Source of the DNA: Nymphaea colorata
Lineage: Eukaryota; Streptophyta; Magnoliopsida; Nymphaeales; Nymphaeaceae
NCBI RefSeq assembly: GCF_008831285.2
Contig: NC_045138.2
Location: 26,631,934 to 26,695,933, forward strand
Direction of reading: 5' to 3'
Length of the DNA: 64,000 nucleotides
The notes below the pieces were generated by a model, which saw only the letters and a list, made by a program, of their open reading frames with translations, was not told the DNA's origin and did no database searches. The number at the start of each line of letters is the position of its first letter. Position 1 is the first letter of the stretch. Positions 1 to 16,450 of this stretch are shown piece after piece. The translations under genes and the position numbers were made by a program.

Positions 1-1573
1 GTAAGTTTGAGAAAAATACAGTTTTCATAAAACCTTGTTTTGCAAAAAAGAAGTGAAAAAACTTACTAAAAGAACAAAATTTTAGGAGTGTGACCTAAAC
101 AAATAAATAAAGTTTTAAAACAACTTTTTAAAAAGTTTAGTTTTTATAAACCAAGTTGGTTATACAAGGGAATATCTTCTAATATTTTTTTTTTCTTTGA
201 ATAAGTAGTGTTTTCCACCGCCCCCAAAGATAGGTCATAGCCTCTATGTGTTCTTCACTCTTAGAGTTCACAGAATATGTTTTGTATCTTTTTGCAGTAT
301 AAGAGGGTGACACACTAAGTCACGACAAGTAGTACAAATCTCGCAACACAGATTCTCCTTTAAAGTGAATCGCCTTACCGCCCAATTACACTACACCCTG
401 CGGCGACATCACCTTAAAGTGATTTGACCCGATGAACACACTAGAAGGGATATTCTATCAAAAGTGGCTTGTTTTTTTCAAAAATAACAATAACCACTCC
501 AAGTTTTACGATTTTCAGATGTACTGCTAATATTTGAAATTGTGTCAAATTGCTACTCCACTCCGAGCGGCAACTGAAAGTCAATTTGTCAAGAACTTTC
601 TGATTTGAAGTTGCAGTCACATGCCAAGGTCCAACTGTCCAAGACCTAACCATTCTACCAGATCACACTCATAAATGAATTTGACGTCCCCACGGTTGAC
701 CTCTCTCATCCATGGCTCCGAGTTCAACTGGTGTCACTCGAGAAGCTCCTCCTCCTTAAGGTAAACCCTCTATATCACCGTAATGGACGGCGAAGATCTT
801 AGATTCACTTGAGAATGTGATTTGACAGACGATATGATAAATGACAGAAAGGTTAACCGAAAAGGAGGCTCATTGCCAGTACATTCAACAAACAAGGTAA
901 CTTCTAAGTGGGTCTACATTTTGTTGCAAGTTTAATGGTTACAAAATCTACATATATGTGACAAATTAAATCCCACTGGCTTCAATATCAAATCTAAGAA
1001 TGCCAACAGATTATATAAAAATCTGATATACCTTTTACCGTATTCAAGTATCTACACATTTAGACTTGAATTTGGATTCGAATATGAACGAGGAAATGTC
1101 TATATTATATCTGAATATAACTTTTAAATTCAATAATTGAGTTACATGATTTTAAAGAAATGACTATGGAAATGTATGAATACCATATGCATGATGTTTA
1201 TTTGAGAATGAATTCAGAACTTGAAGCTAATTCTGTTAGGATATATATTAAAACATACAAACGCCATTTCTTATATATGAATCAGATTTGATTTCTTAAT
1301 TTTTTTTTATGTCCGACTTTTTTTTTTGAAGTGGTTCAATCAAATATCTCATTCAAATCCGATCTATTGACATTTATCATGGGAATCATATACCCAACTT
1401 TTGCATAAAATCTAAGTAGTTGTATGAGAAACTGAAGAGCTAGGAAATTTGAACGGAAACGGCTTCGGGTCCGAGGATGGCAGAATCCAGAGGCACCCAA
1501 GGCTTAATAGAAACAGATCCGATTCAGTTGCACCGAGTCCACCTTCTCTAAGGGCAATTATGTCATTTCACTA
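1..1573. other. Upstream intergenic DNA, no gene seen
   Basis: AT-rich sequence with no convincing coding stretch on either strand. The longest open frames are short and have no recognisable motif. The distal part is likely neutral spacer. The last few hundred bases probably belong to the promoter of the NAP1 gene that starts at 1788. Confidence 0.5.
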
Positions 1574-1593
1574 GAGAGAGAGCGCTCTCTCTC
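1574..1593. promoter_or_regulatory. Perfect 20-bp GAGA/CTCT palindrome
   Basis: A run of five GA dinucleotide-type steps is followed at once by its exact reverse complement, centred on GCGC at 1582-1585. More GA-rich sequence follows up to about 1620. Plant BPC/GAGA-binding proteins bind (GA)n tracts near promoters. The site lies about 105 bp upstream of the TATA box of the NAP1 gene, so a regulatory role is plausible but inferred. Confidence 0.4.
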
Positions 1594-1698
1594 AGAGAGA
1601 GCGGGAGGGAGGGAAACGCCCTTTCCCTTTCTGCTTCCCTCTCGCACGCAACCACGTTGTACAAAGGAAAATGTCCTCCCGCTAGATCTTCTCTCTCC

Positions 1699-1729
1699 TA
1701 TATATCTTCCTCTCTTCTCCTTAGGGTTT
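1699..1729 (+). promoter_or_regulatory. NAP1 core promoter: TATA box and telo-box
   Basis: A TATATAT TATA box lies at 1699-1705. About 16 bp downstream is TTAGGGTTT (1721-1729), the reverse form of the telo-box AAACCCTAA. Telo-boxes near the start site are typical of plant genes expressed in cycling cells, such as ribosomal protein, histone and chromatin genes, which fits a histone chaperone. Transcription probably starts around 1730, giving a CT-rich leader of about 60 bases without an upstream ATG. Confidence 0.6.
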
Positions 1730-1787
1730 TGTCTCGGACACCCCCTCTCCCCTCTACGTTTTCGTCGGGAAAGAGGAGAAGGAGAGG

Positions 1788-4700
1788 ATGACCAACAAGA
1801 ACGGCGGATCTGAAGACAGCGCCGCCCCTTTCACTATGGCTGATCTTGGCGCCGCCGGTCAGCGGCCCCCATTTCTGTATCTCTCTCTTTCTCTCTTTTC
1901 ATGTGCGGAGTCCTAATTGCGTTCTTGGTTTCCCGTTGTAGCTCTGAGCGCGGAGGATCGGAACAAGCTTGTGAGCACTCTCAAGGTGAGTTTTCGCAGG
2001 CCGAGGAGTCCCTTAAGGTCTAGTTGTTAATTCATGTACAGTGTTTGTTTGATTATCGTGCGTTGTTTTCCTGATCCGTATGGGGAAAATGGTGCAGAAC
2101 AAGCTTCAAAACCTTGCCGGGCAGCATTCCGACTTGCTTGAGTCGCTGTCGCCGGTGGTCCGGAAGCGTGTCACGGTCCTGCAGGAGGTTCAGGTTCGGA
2201 TGCCTTCACCTCGATTTCTTCTCTTTCTCCCTTCATCTTTTTTTTTTTCTTTTTTTTTCTTTTGACGTGTTTTTGGTTTTAGGGCTTTATGTTGTTGGTC
2301 TTCGGTTGTTATGTCTTTTGTTTTCATTTATTTATTTCTCTTTTCGATTTGTATGAATATGGTTTTTTGTGATCTTGTGATCGTGAACATGTGCTTTTCC
2401 GGCTCCTGAAACGTTTCTTTGATTGAAATTTTCACTTCGATTTGCTTGTAAATTGAAAAATTGTGTCCTTTGAATACCATTCTCATTGGCTGAAATGTAT
2501 TGGTTTTTCGACCCAGTTGTCCAGGGTCGTTACTTGTTGATTTAGCGATTGGTATACGACGTTTCTTCCCCTGTAGTTCACTTTGTGTGATGTTATCTCT
2601 TTCTGCCCGATATACTGAAGGGACAAACGGAATACTCTAAATTCTTAGGTGCCATATTGTCCTTTTAGCAGAACTAATCCGGCGTGGATCAAGTGTGAAT
2701 CCTAACAGCCTCTAATTTTGTGTCTCCATTGTGAATCGTGGTGTTTGGGACCCTCTTTGGAGTGCTGGCTTTAGTTTTGCTTCTTTTAATTGCTTTGCAC
2801 GGAGTTTCTGAACTTGTGGTTAATTCTTCTATGGCATTTGTGTACCATTGAGGAGGCAACTGAAATTCATTAGCAGTTCTCGTTTGAACTATGATTGATC
2901 CAACTACATGAATCAATTGCCTATCGGCTATCTGCATAATTGTTGATAAAAGGGCAAAAAAATTGTTGGCTCCCAGGACAGTGCTGATGGGCTTGCAATT
3001 ATTTGCAAAGCAATTTCTTCAGCATCTTGGATGCTGTGATTGTTATACACTTTAAGCCAAACTGCAGCAAATTTGGACCTATACTAACTAGAATCTTTGT
3101 GGCTTGTTTTTGTATAACACGAATTTTGTTCCCAAAGAGGAAGCTGTGAGGTGGTGGTTTAGAGGTAGAAGAGACAAAAAGATGAAGTGTACAACTTTGA
3201 GATAGAATATAACGGAAACAAGTTTGCCTGCACTATGTAGAATTTGTACAACATCCCTTCAAAAACTTTGGAAAACTGATGAAGTTTTGCCTGTAATATG
3301 AACTCAGGCGTCACCTATACTCTATCTTATTAGCAAAGCTAATGGTGTCTTGAATTTGAGTTTAGAGATATATCACATGGGTGCTCCTAAATGGTTGCTG
3401 CACACGTCTCAATGCTGGTGCTTTCCTGACACAACCCGTCTGGTGCAGCCAGCTGAATCGGGCCAAAATTACCATTTTAAAATTTAAATGCACATTGACT
3501 AAACTAGCTCTAATACAGAAAGTTTATTTGTAAATATAGATAAATAAGGCACTAAACAGTTCATAACTATATAACACATGATATATACATATATACACAC
3601 ATACACAAATATATATATATATATCCATCCTCGCATACCTGCATCTATTTTTTTTTTTTTTTTGAAATTGCTGCATCTGCACCAACATCTACACCCTGCA
3701 CCCATGTGACAGGTTTAGAGAATGAAAATTTGAGGTTCTGATGGAAATGGTGTAGGTGAGTTCTTGAGGGCTTGGATTTACAAAAAAGCAAAAATATAAT
3801 TTTTCTAGGGGTTTGGGCACACAAAAGCATAGTTGTTTAGGTAGTTTTGCCCCCTTAAATGCATTAGAGTAGAAGCAAAGAAGAAGTATATGGAAATATT
3901 GCAACAAGGGGCACAGAAATGGTGCCTTGGGGCTTGAAAGAGAGCTTGGACTGCCACTTACTTATTTTTCCAGTACCTGAGGAGTATCTACACCAATATC
4001 ACTGACTACAGTAGGGTCGTATAATACAGAGACATCCTAATAAATACCAGTTTAGGGATACAAAGTGCATTGTTTCATATTCTGATATTGCAATACAATG
4101 TATTCCGTACTGATGGTACATTAAGATTTTTGGGATATTTGTTTACATTCCTGATGTTATATTTCATTGACTTTCAGCTTTAAAGGATTCTGTTCATCTC
4201 TCTGATACATGCCTGGGCCAGCACACAGCCCATGCTGTTCTTAGTTCATTTCAGTATGACTTTATCTAATATTATTATTGTTTTAAAAATGGTCACAGAA
4301 AATGCATATTTAGGACAATATGTTCTAAAGAAAATTGCACGAATGCATGCTCAGTTGGTATCTGAGGAAATTGCATGAGAGAACATTGCAGATGGCTCAG
4401 TTTGTAAAATGGAGAATGCATTCACTGCTGACAAGAAGCAAGGGTCATGTACCAATTCAAGCATTCTAGTTTTGAGTATTCAATCTGAAAGGTTTTTATA
4501 TAAAGCCTCTAATTTTAACTATGCAGTTTGAAATATTTTTCTATAAAGCTTTTATAATTAAACAATTTTCTGGGGGATGTCAATGCAAATGTTGTTTTAA
4601 CGCTGCCTGTTCTCTTTTTAGTCATGCTCCTAAATTTGTTATGCAATTTGTTAGCTGATCATAGAACCTCTTCAATTAACAGTCTCAACATGATGAGCTA

Positions 4701-6400
4701 GAAGCAAAATTTTTTGAGGAAAGAGCAGCACTTGAAGCCAAATATCAGAAGCTTTATGAGCCTCTCTATGCAAAGGTAAGCATACATTTTGTTGCCATTT
4801 TTATTTGGTTCATGTATATGGCCTTTGCTGTTTCTTGTATTGACTTCCATTTATGAGTTTAACAGCGCTATGACATTGTAAATGGTGTTGTCGAAGTTGA
4901 AAGTGCAAAGAGTGAGTCTCCTGAGGAAAATGCTGCAGATGATAAAACTTCAACTGGTATGTTGATCATTTATTGTCCTTACTTTTATGAGGTTTTTACT
5001 TTTTAAGTTGAATCAACATTCTTCTGATATTGTAGAGAAAGGAGTTCCAGAGTTCTGGCTTACAGCAATGAGAAATAACGAAGTCCTTGCTGATGAGGTG
5101 AAATAATCTCTCTAACACACCCTGTCTATTGGATTGCATGTCATGCTCTTACTGTTCATCTTTTTATCTGGCTTCTGGTTTGTGATTTTAGATTACTGAG
5201 CATGATGAAGGGGCTCTCAAGTACCTTAAGGATATTAAATGGTCTAGAATTGATGATCCAAAGGGTTTCAAGCTAGACTTCTTTTTTGATACTAACCCTT
5301 ACTTCAAGAACTCTGTTCTGACGAAGACTTATCATATGATAGATGATGATGAACCCATATTGGAAAAAGCAATCGGGTAATTTTCTGAAACGAACTTGGC
5401 ACATCTTTTATGCTTGATCTGTGGATTCCTCCGTATAATCTATTGTTTGTTTGACTTGTAGGACAAAGATTGAATGGTATCCTGGGAAGACACTTACACA
5501 GAAGATTCTGAAGAAGAAACCAAAGAAAGGATCAAAGAATGCCAAACCCATTACCAAAACTGAAGATTGTGAGAGCTTCTTTAACTTTTTTAGTCCACCC
5601 GAGGTCCCTGAGGATGATGATGACATTGATGAAGACACTGTAAGTCTATGGATCATTAATGTATCAGTTTCTCTCCTTTCTTTTAGCCATCTAAACTGCT
5701 TCATCTTTATTTTTACAGGCTGAGAGACTGCAGAATTTGATGGAACAGGATTATGATATTGGGTATGTCATATCGACCTTGATCTCTTAAACTTTTTCCC
5801 TTGGTAAGACTTTCAGTTTATTCCCTCATCCATTTTGGATTATAGAAGTTGACTCAACTTTTGGGCTTACAGGTCTACAATCCGAGATAAAATCATTCCT
5901 CATGCTGTATCATGGTATACGGGAGAGGCTATCGAGGCAGATGATTTTGAAGATATTGAAGGAGATGAAGATGAGGATGATGATGAGGAAGATGAAGACG
6001 AGGAAGATGAAGATGATGAGGATGAGGATGAGGATGAGGATGATGAAGAGGAAAGCAAGAGCAAAAAGAAGGTAATCTAACGATACTCAAGCACTCCTTC
6101 CCCTCACCGAGGACACACCAACACGTGCCACATGCATACACTCCTCTTGCTCTTCAAAAACTTAGTTATTTGCTGACTTGTTTATGCATTGTTTTACTGT
6201 TTGCAGCCAACAAGCGGTGGCCGCAAGGTACGATACTTGACATTCTCTCTTGCTATTCAATAATGCACCTTTTTCGTGTCTTCCTATCCTGGCCATAGTG
6301 ATTCTTACTCTATGCATGCATGGTACCACAGAAAGATGTTGCTGCCCGAGCAAGTGAAGGACAACAGGGAGAAAGGCCCCCAGAGTGCAAGCAACAGTAG
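1788..6400 (+). CDS. NAP1: Nucleosome assembly protein 1 (NAP1), 12 exons, complete
   Basis: NAP1 is a histone H2A-H2B chaperone that shuttles between cytoplasm and nucleus and acts in nucleosome assembly. Exons: 1788-1857, 1942-1985, 2098-2193, 4683-4775, 4866-4956, 5036-5097, 5192-5376, 5462-5639, 5719-5762, 5873-6071, 6207-6227, 6332-6400. All introns are GT-AG and the frame stays open for 383 codons, near the 370-380 aa usual for plant NAP1. The NAP fold covers about residues 55-310. Visible family signatures are [25 protein letters not shown] and [15 protein letters not shown] basic patch KKKPKK at 231-236 may be a nuclear signal. An Asp/Glu run occupies about 315-348. The protein ends in CKQQ, the farnesylation CaaX box known from plant NAP1 proteins. 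The start ATG is the first one after the TATA box. Intron 3 is unusually long (2.5 kb) and shows no second gene or intact transposon. Confidence 0.95.
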
Positions 6401-11002
<4,602 letters not shown>

Positions 11003-11497
11003 TGATGGATTCAACTCAATAACTGTAGATTGCTAGAACTTAAACCTCCCAATCTCACAAACATGTTAACTACAAACAGGAAACTTGGAACAGAACACGA
11101 GAAAATTAATGGTACAAACTTTTACTATTATAACTTTCATACACTGATATTTTTACACTTGGAGAAACTGTGATTACATATGCAACTCTCCTGCACACTG
11201 AATTCTTAATTTTTGCACTACAAGCTTGTTGTATCCAATAACTAAAGCACATACAGCAAGATGCTACTGATCGAACCATTTGCAATTTTTTGCTAAATGG
11301 TCTGCCGCTGTTATTGCAAAATGTCCAATCTACTGAAATAATGGCCTGATTTTGGGTATCTATACAGGTGACAACAACCATTACTATTGGGTTCGTGTAT
11401 CAGCTAAATATGACTGAACCCATTTACTCCTGTGTCTATACTCCATACTACTGCTGATGCTTATACTCCATATTTGTGATTGTATTTCAGCACACTT

Positions 11498-14400
11498 TTA
11501 ATTGCAGATGGCCTCAACAGCTGCTCGCTTCATGATGCCTGGGCATGGATCCCCTCGGAAGGTCTCTTTTGAGACAACAACAGAGCACCACCTCTGCCCT
11601 ATGCATTCCTGGAGAAACAAAGCCATAACAAATGAGCCTCGATTGCTTCAAAGTTTCAAACACACACACACACACACACACAGAGTGTTTGCAAGCAGAC
11701 CTTAAAGGCCTCATATGAATATGTAGAATGGCAAACTCCTTGCTGGAAGCTTCCGCATGTTCCTTGAGGCGTCCCAAAGCTAGCAAACTTTATGGAAGAA
11801 ATCTTCTGTCCCTCTGTGCATGAGATATGAACCTTTGGTTTTTCTGGCATTTCAGGCTTGCCAAGTGATTTAATGTGCCAAAGAGATGGATGCCACTCTG
11901 AAACATCAGCGCATGCACTTCCTACTGTTCTCCTCACCACAGTGATTCCCGAAGGATTACCACCCCACTCCTCAAAGATCACCAGAAGATTCCCACTTGG
12001 ACGTAACCAAGAACGAGGAACATGATACCTGCCATAAAGAGTGTTAGTTTGAAATTTTCAGATGAGGTACTAGGACAGACCAAGCCACTCTTCTCACCAT
12101 CTCTGAGAAGGACCGCCACAACCTGTTCTGCACTTGTTCTCATTGAAGGTTCCAACATAGCTGCAACCACCACAGTTGCCTTTTGCAGTGTATGCAGGCC
12201 AGTAGCGTCCCACATGTTGGCCATTTACCCATATTTGACCTTTTCCCATACTAGCCATATCTAGAGCCACAGGATCTGATCCAGGTGGTGCATTAAATGT
12301 TGACTGGGTAAAAGAAATTAGCACGTCAACATCTAATTACACTAAAACAATTCAATGAAGAAGATTGCATTCAAGGACAGGTTTCGTAATGTTGGTTTCT
12401 CCAACCTTGTACCACGTTAGTGGTTGGCTTCGAACTATGTATGATCCTTGCCACTCAACAGACGAACTCCCACTCAGAGTGTGAAGGCTCAGAGCTTCAC
12501 CTTTAAGTCCAACCTGAGGAATGCACGCCTCAACAGTTATTCGCAATGTAAAAATATGTTAAACCGTGGTGCTTCAGGCATCATAATTTCAGTTAATTCT
12601 AAAAAGCTTAAACAGACCTTGTACGACCATTTTTGCCACGACAAGTCCCTTCTGCCTTCATTAAGACCGCTTAACTGGACTGGCCCAAGAACACCAGCAT
12701 TCCAGGTCTCAAAATGGTTGCCTACATTCTATCACGAAGCACAAGAAGATTTTATTTCAGGAAAACATCTTGCTAATGCTAAATCTCATATTCGGATTAT
12801 AATGTGAATGAAATTTGAGGAAACTGACCGGCAGGCCTACTGCTATACTTAGAAGTGCAATTCTGTTGCTTCCAGCCCAGAGTTTCACACTGGTAGTAAG
12901 TGTTAGCTTTGGGTTCTCTAGACTGCCATATACAGAACCTACCAATAGATAATTGCTCAGAATATCAGTGAAAGTTCAACTTGCTGAATCTATGGTATAA
13001 TATATTCATAAGGGATGACCACTACCTGCAAGTTTTCCATTAATGAAGGCATGCAATGCATGACCTGCTGACATAACCGTGAGTACTGGATATCTGCCAT
13101 TCTTGAGGAATTGTTCGTTTCCATTTATATTGACACTGAAAACAAAACCACAAAGAGAAAGATCATTTATGACATGAAAATCTTCTGAAATTCAAGCAAC
13201 TTCTGCTTCCACCAGTGTTAGGGAATCAAATGGTTATGTGAAGAAGAAAGTTACTCACTCTGTCATGTACCACAAGTAATCACTAACGTCCCTTGTAACA
13301 TTTATCTGTTCTAAAAGCCCCACAACTGTGAATGGATCATCACTGTATGAAGCAACTGACTCATCATATGATGCCCATGATCCAAGGTTGCTTACAGGAA
13401 CCATCTGTGGACTTGTAGTTTGGACACCAACCTGTACCAGCATGTTACAATTGGTGAGCATCCAGGACATGTCTTAGGTTATAATAAATGAAACATAAGA
13501 TACTCTGTAACTTTCACCTTTGCCGTGTTAAAAACTACATTTGTACAATCAGGGAGAATGCTGATTGACCATGGTGGGAGATTATAGTGTCTGTTCCTGA
13601 AAGTTACTGTGGCAGTGGCTTGTTGATCATAGTTTGCAAGGAAAGCAGCACAAGCCCCAGTTCTTGAGGTGAACACATGAGACTAGAGAGGCAAAAAAGG
13701 GAGTTTAATACTCCTGTAAAAGAGTTAATTTCTAGCAACCAACCAGTGCAAAGAACGGAAGTCCTTTTACCTCTTGATAGTGCCCAAGTGAAGCCACAGC
13801 AGGATCCCCAGATACCAAAGCTGGTTCACATAGCTTTATGGCCCTGTGTAGATCTTTAAGATGACCCCATTTTGGCTGCCTGATCATTCCTGTTTAAGAG
13901 ATTGAAATGAATGGTTGGATCTTTGAGGCAAGAGAAATCTTATAAGTGAAGAAAAATTGTTCTAATCATTGATAACAGCTAGAAGGCATGTCAATTGACA
14001 AAGATTGTTTTTCTGTACCATATTCATCTAAAGGAGCATCATAGTCATAGCTAGTCGCGATGAAAGGTCCACCAGCAGTTCGACCAAAGTTAGTTCCACC
14101 ATGATACTGGCAAGTAGACAATGGCATATAAGTTAAATTAGCTTGAACAGTCTACGGCAGCAAAACCAAAAGATTCCGTTAATTTAATAAGAAAGCGTGT
14201 TCAAATGGTTCACAGTTCAGACAGGTCCTGAGGTACTTACCATGTAATAGTTCACAAAGGAACCCCCTTTCTGTATGAAACGGGCAACAGCAAATGCCAT
14301 GTCTTCAGCAGGCCGTTGGGGAATTGCTCCACCGAACTCCGTATACCTGGTAAGAACCAACCAATCAAGAATCTCAGTTCATAAGTCACGCTGAATATGA

Positions 14401-16270
14401 ACCATTTTCGGAGAAACCACACAGTTGGTTAGATAGAATACATAGCAAAAACGCTGTCTGCCCGCATAGTAGGAAATGAATGTGAATTCAGAATATGCTA
14501 AATTAAACAAACTGCAAATACTACGAACAAAGAATTACCATCCAGTCCACGCTTCTGTCCACATCTTGGGCTTGTATGGCTTGTTGGGAGTGAAGTAGTC
14601 GCAGTAATAACCATTGCATGCATTGATCTGTCAAAATGTTGATCAGGAAGAGAGCGACAAATCTTAGCGACAAGACTTAAAACAGAATCGTTTTAGACTT
14701 TTCAACAGTTGACTGTTAATCCACGGGGAAGGAGAAGTATAAACAGCTTAAAGCGGAACCATGTCAGCCAATCTAAGATGAACGGGAAAATCTAGTCAAA
14801 GTTCCTGTCCATTAATACCCTGAAAGCCATACGAAACTGGTTTTTGTTCCCGACACCAGAAATTTTTCCTTTCGTATTCCTTTTCTGGCAAACAGGGATT
14901 AGAAAGACAACCGCCAGATTATGCCCAAGAGATGTTCCCTCGTGGTTTACGGTTACAAGTTCAAAAACCAATTGTGCGGTACAAAGGCACAGTAAAAACT
15001 ACACCAATTAACTTTAAAAGAGAAAACTTACAATCGGATCCGGGGCGTCGTCCTGCTTGCACATAACCCATGGAACCCCTGTACCAAGTGAGACCGCCAT
15101 GTTTGCAGCCCAAGCTGTGTATGCCTTGCCAGGAGCCCCAATCTCCCATTCCTCGGGACCATATTCATTCTCAATCTACGAATGCAGAGCAACCAACAAA
15201 TTACTACAGAAAAGAAAGAGAAATACGCCGCCCTGTTTAGTCGTCAACTGAGATATTAATCGAACATCTATACCTGTGACAGGATGATAGGCCCTCCTTG
15301 AGATTGAAACAGTCTCTCAGCCTTCATCATGTTAACTATTTTCTGAGTGAATCCCCTCATTGCCGCCTTCAAGATTAGAATAAAAGCAACACATTAGCAC
15401 CCATCTTCTCATTTCATCAAAACTAATAAATATGCAACCAACTCCATTTAAAGCAATGAAAATGAACACACCTTGAAAGGCTCATTGTTAGTTCTAAAGC
15501 TGATACCAGGTACATATTTCAGCCAAACTGGAAACCCGCTGCAATGTAACACATGTTCACGTATAAATAAAAAAAATCGAAGATATTATAGTAAATATTA
15601 AACAAGTATTTATTTACTTATATATTCGTGATGTAAGATGAGAAGAAAAACTGACCCAAAATTCCATTCGGCGCAAACATAAGGACCAATGCGCAGATGA
15701 ACATAAAGGCCGGCTTGCTGCACCAGCTTTATGAACCGAACAAGATCATATCTTTCCTCAAAATAATACTGCAAGATAGATGTTGGAAAATATGAAAATG
15801 CAAATGAAACTCCTCTAAAGAAGAAGGAAAGATTTTCGTGAAGAAGCAGAGTGAAGAGGAAAAGGTTTGTTACTCTTCCAGGAGAAGGCTCATGGCCATT
15901 CCAGAAAACGTATGTTTGGATGACATCCAAACCTCCATCCTTGGCTTTCTGAATCAGGTCCGGCCACATCTACAAGACCCCAACAAAGTTTAGTTTTAGT
16001 TTACTTTCATTCTTTGTTTTTTTTTCTCTTCTGCAGAACATCCAAAAAAAAAAAAGGAAGGGAGAAGCCAACATCCCCATTCCCACATTTTCCTGCAGAA
16101 TGTACCTCAGGGGTGCTCCTTGGGTAGTGAATGGACCCAGAGATGAGGATTCTCCTCTGGCCATTGATGATGATCGACGTGTGGTCGTATGTAACAGAGG
16201 ACAAGACAACCCCTGTTAATGTGGCCAACATGAACAACCATGATAACATGGTGGCTTCCTTTCTCCACAT
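11498..16270 (-). CDS. BGAL: GH35 beta-galactosidase with SUEL lectin domain, 19 exons, complete
   Basis: The enzyme removes terminal beta-galactose from cell-wall galactans, arabinogalactan proteins or glycans, and is secreted to the apoplast. Exons in transcript order: 16106-16270, 15874-15969, 15656-15768, 15472-15538, 15274-15366, 15032-15175, 14539-14627, 14241-14346, 14019-14106, 13771-13889, 13518-13682, 13259-13431, 13026-13135, 12829-12938, 12618-12728, 12406-12513, 12098-12303, 11701-12028, 11498-11608. All introns are GT-AG; the product is 833 aa, matching the family's usual 840 or so. A hydrophobic signal peptide at about 8-25 precedes VTYD. The GH35 signature [14 protein letters not shown] holds the acid/base Glu182. 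WTEAWTGW holds the nucleophile Glu251. An NVT glycosylation site is at Asn459. From about 753 to the end the SUEL-type lectin domain is intact ([15 protein letters not shown], then DPCPGIMK). This lectin-bearing layout resembles the BGAL1/BGAL3 group. The first Met is used; Met8 at 16249 is an alternative. Confidence 0.96.
11660..11682. repeat. (CA)n microsatellite in the last intron of the beta-galactosidase gene
   Basis: About eleven CA units lie in intron 18, between exons 11701-12028 and 11498-11608. It starts only about 18 bp inside the donor site. Confidence 0.95.
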
Positions 16271-16450
16271 TCTTCACTTCTCCTTCACTCAGAAGAGAGA
16301 AAGTTGAAGAAAACACAACAGTGATTCTTCTCTTTTCTTCCTTTCTCTTCTCCCTTCCCAACTATTCCCTCCCTTTTCTTTCTCTCTCTCGTCTCCTCTC
16401 CCTCCCTTGAAGCTTGTGCTCATTTTGGGTTGGATTCCCTCCTTTTTAAA
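16271..16450 (-). promoter_or_regulatory. Beta-galactosidase 5' leader and core promoter
   Basis: Read on the minus strand, the leader is strongly GA-rich, which is seen as a CT-rich block on the plus strand at 16280-16410. A TTTAAAAA box at 16443-16450 is in a suitable place for a weak TATA element. That implies a start site near 16415 and a leader of about 145 bases. The assignment is inferred from composition and spacing only. Confidence 0.4.

Noticed and set aside
5929-6141. His/Pro-rich open frame on the minus strand
   Set aside because: It is antisense to the Asp/Glu-coding exon 10 of NAP1; the GAT/GAG codons read backwards as His and Leu.
11656-11786. Cys-Val repeat tail on minus-strand frames of the beta-galactosidase gene
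   Set aside because: This is read-through of exon 18 into the (CA)n tract of intron 18; the real frame splices to the exon at 11498-11608.
12022-12807. Plus-strand open frames over the beta-galactosidase exons
   Set aside because: They are antisense shadows of exons 15-18 and lack any motif.
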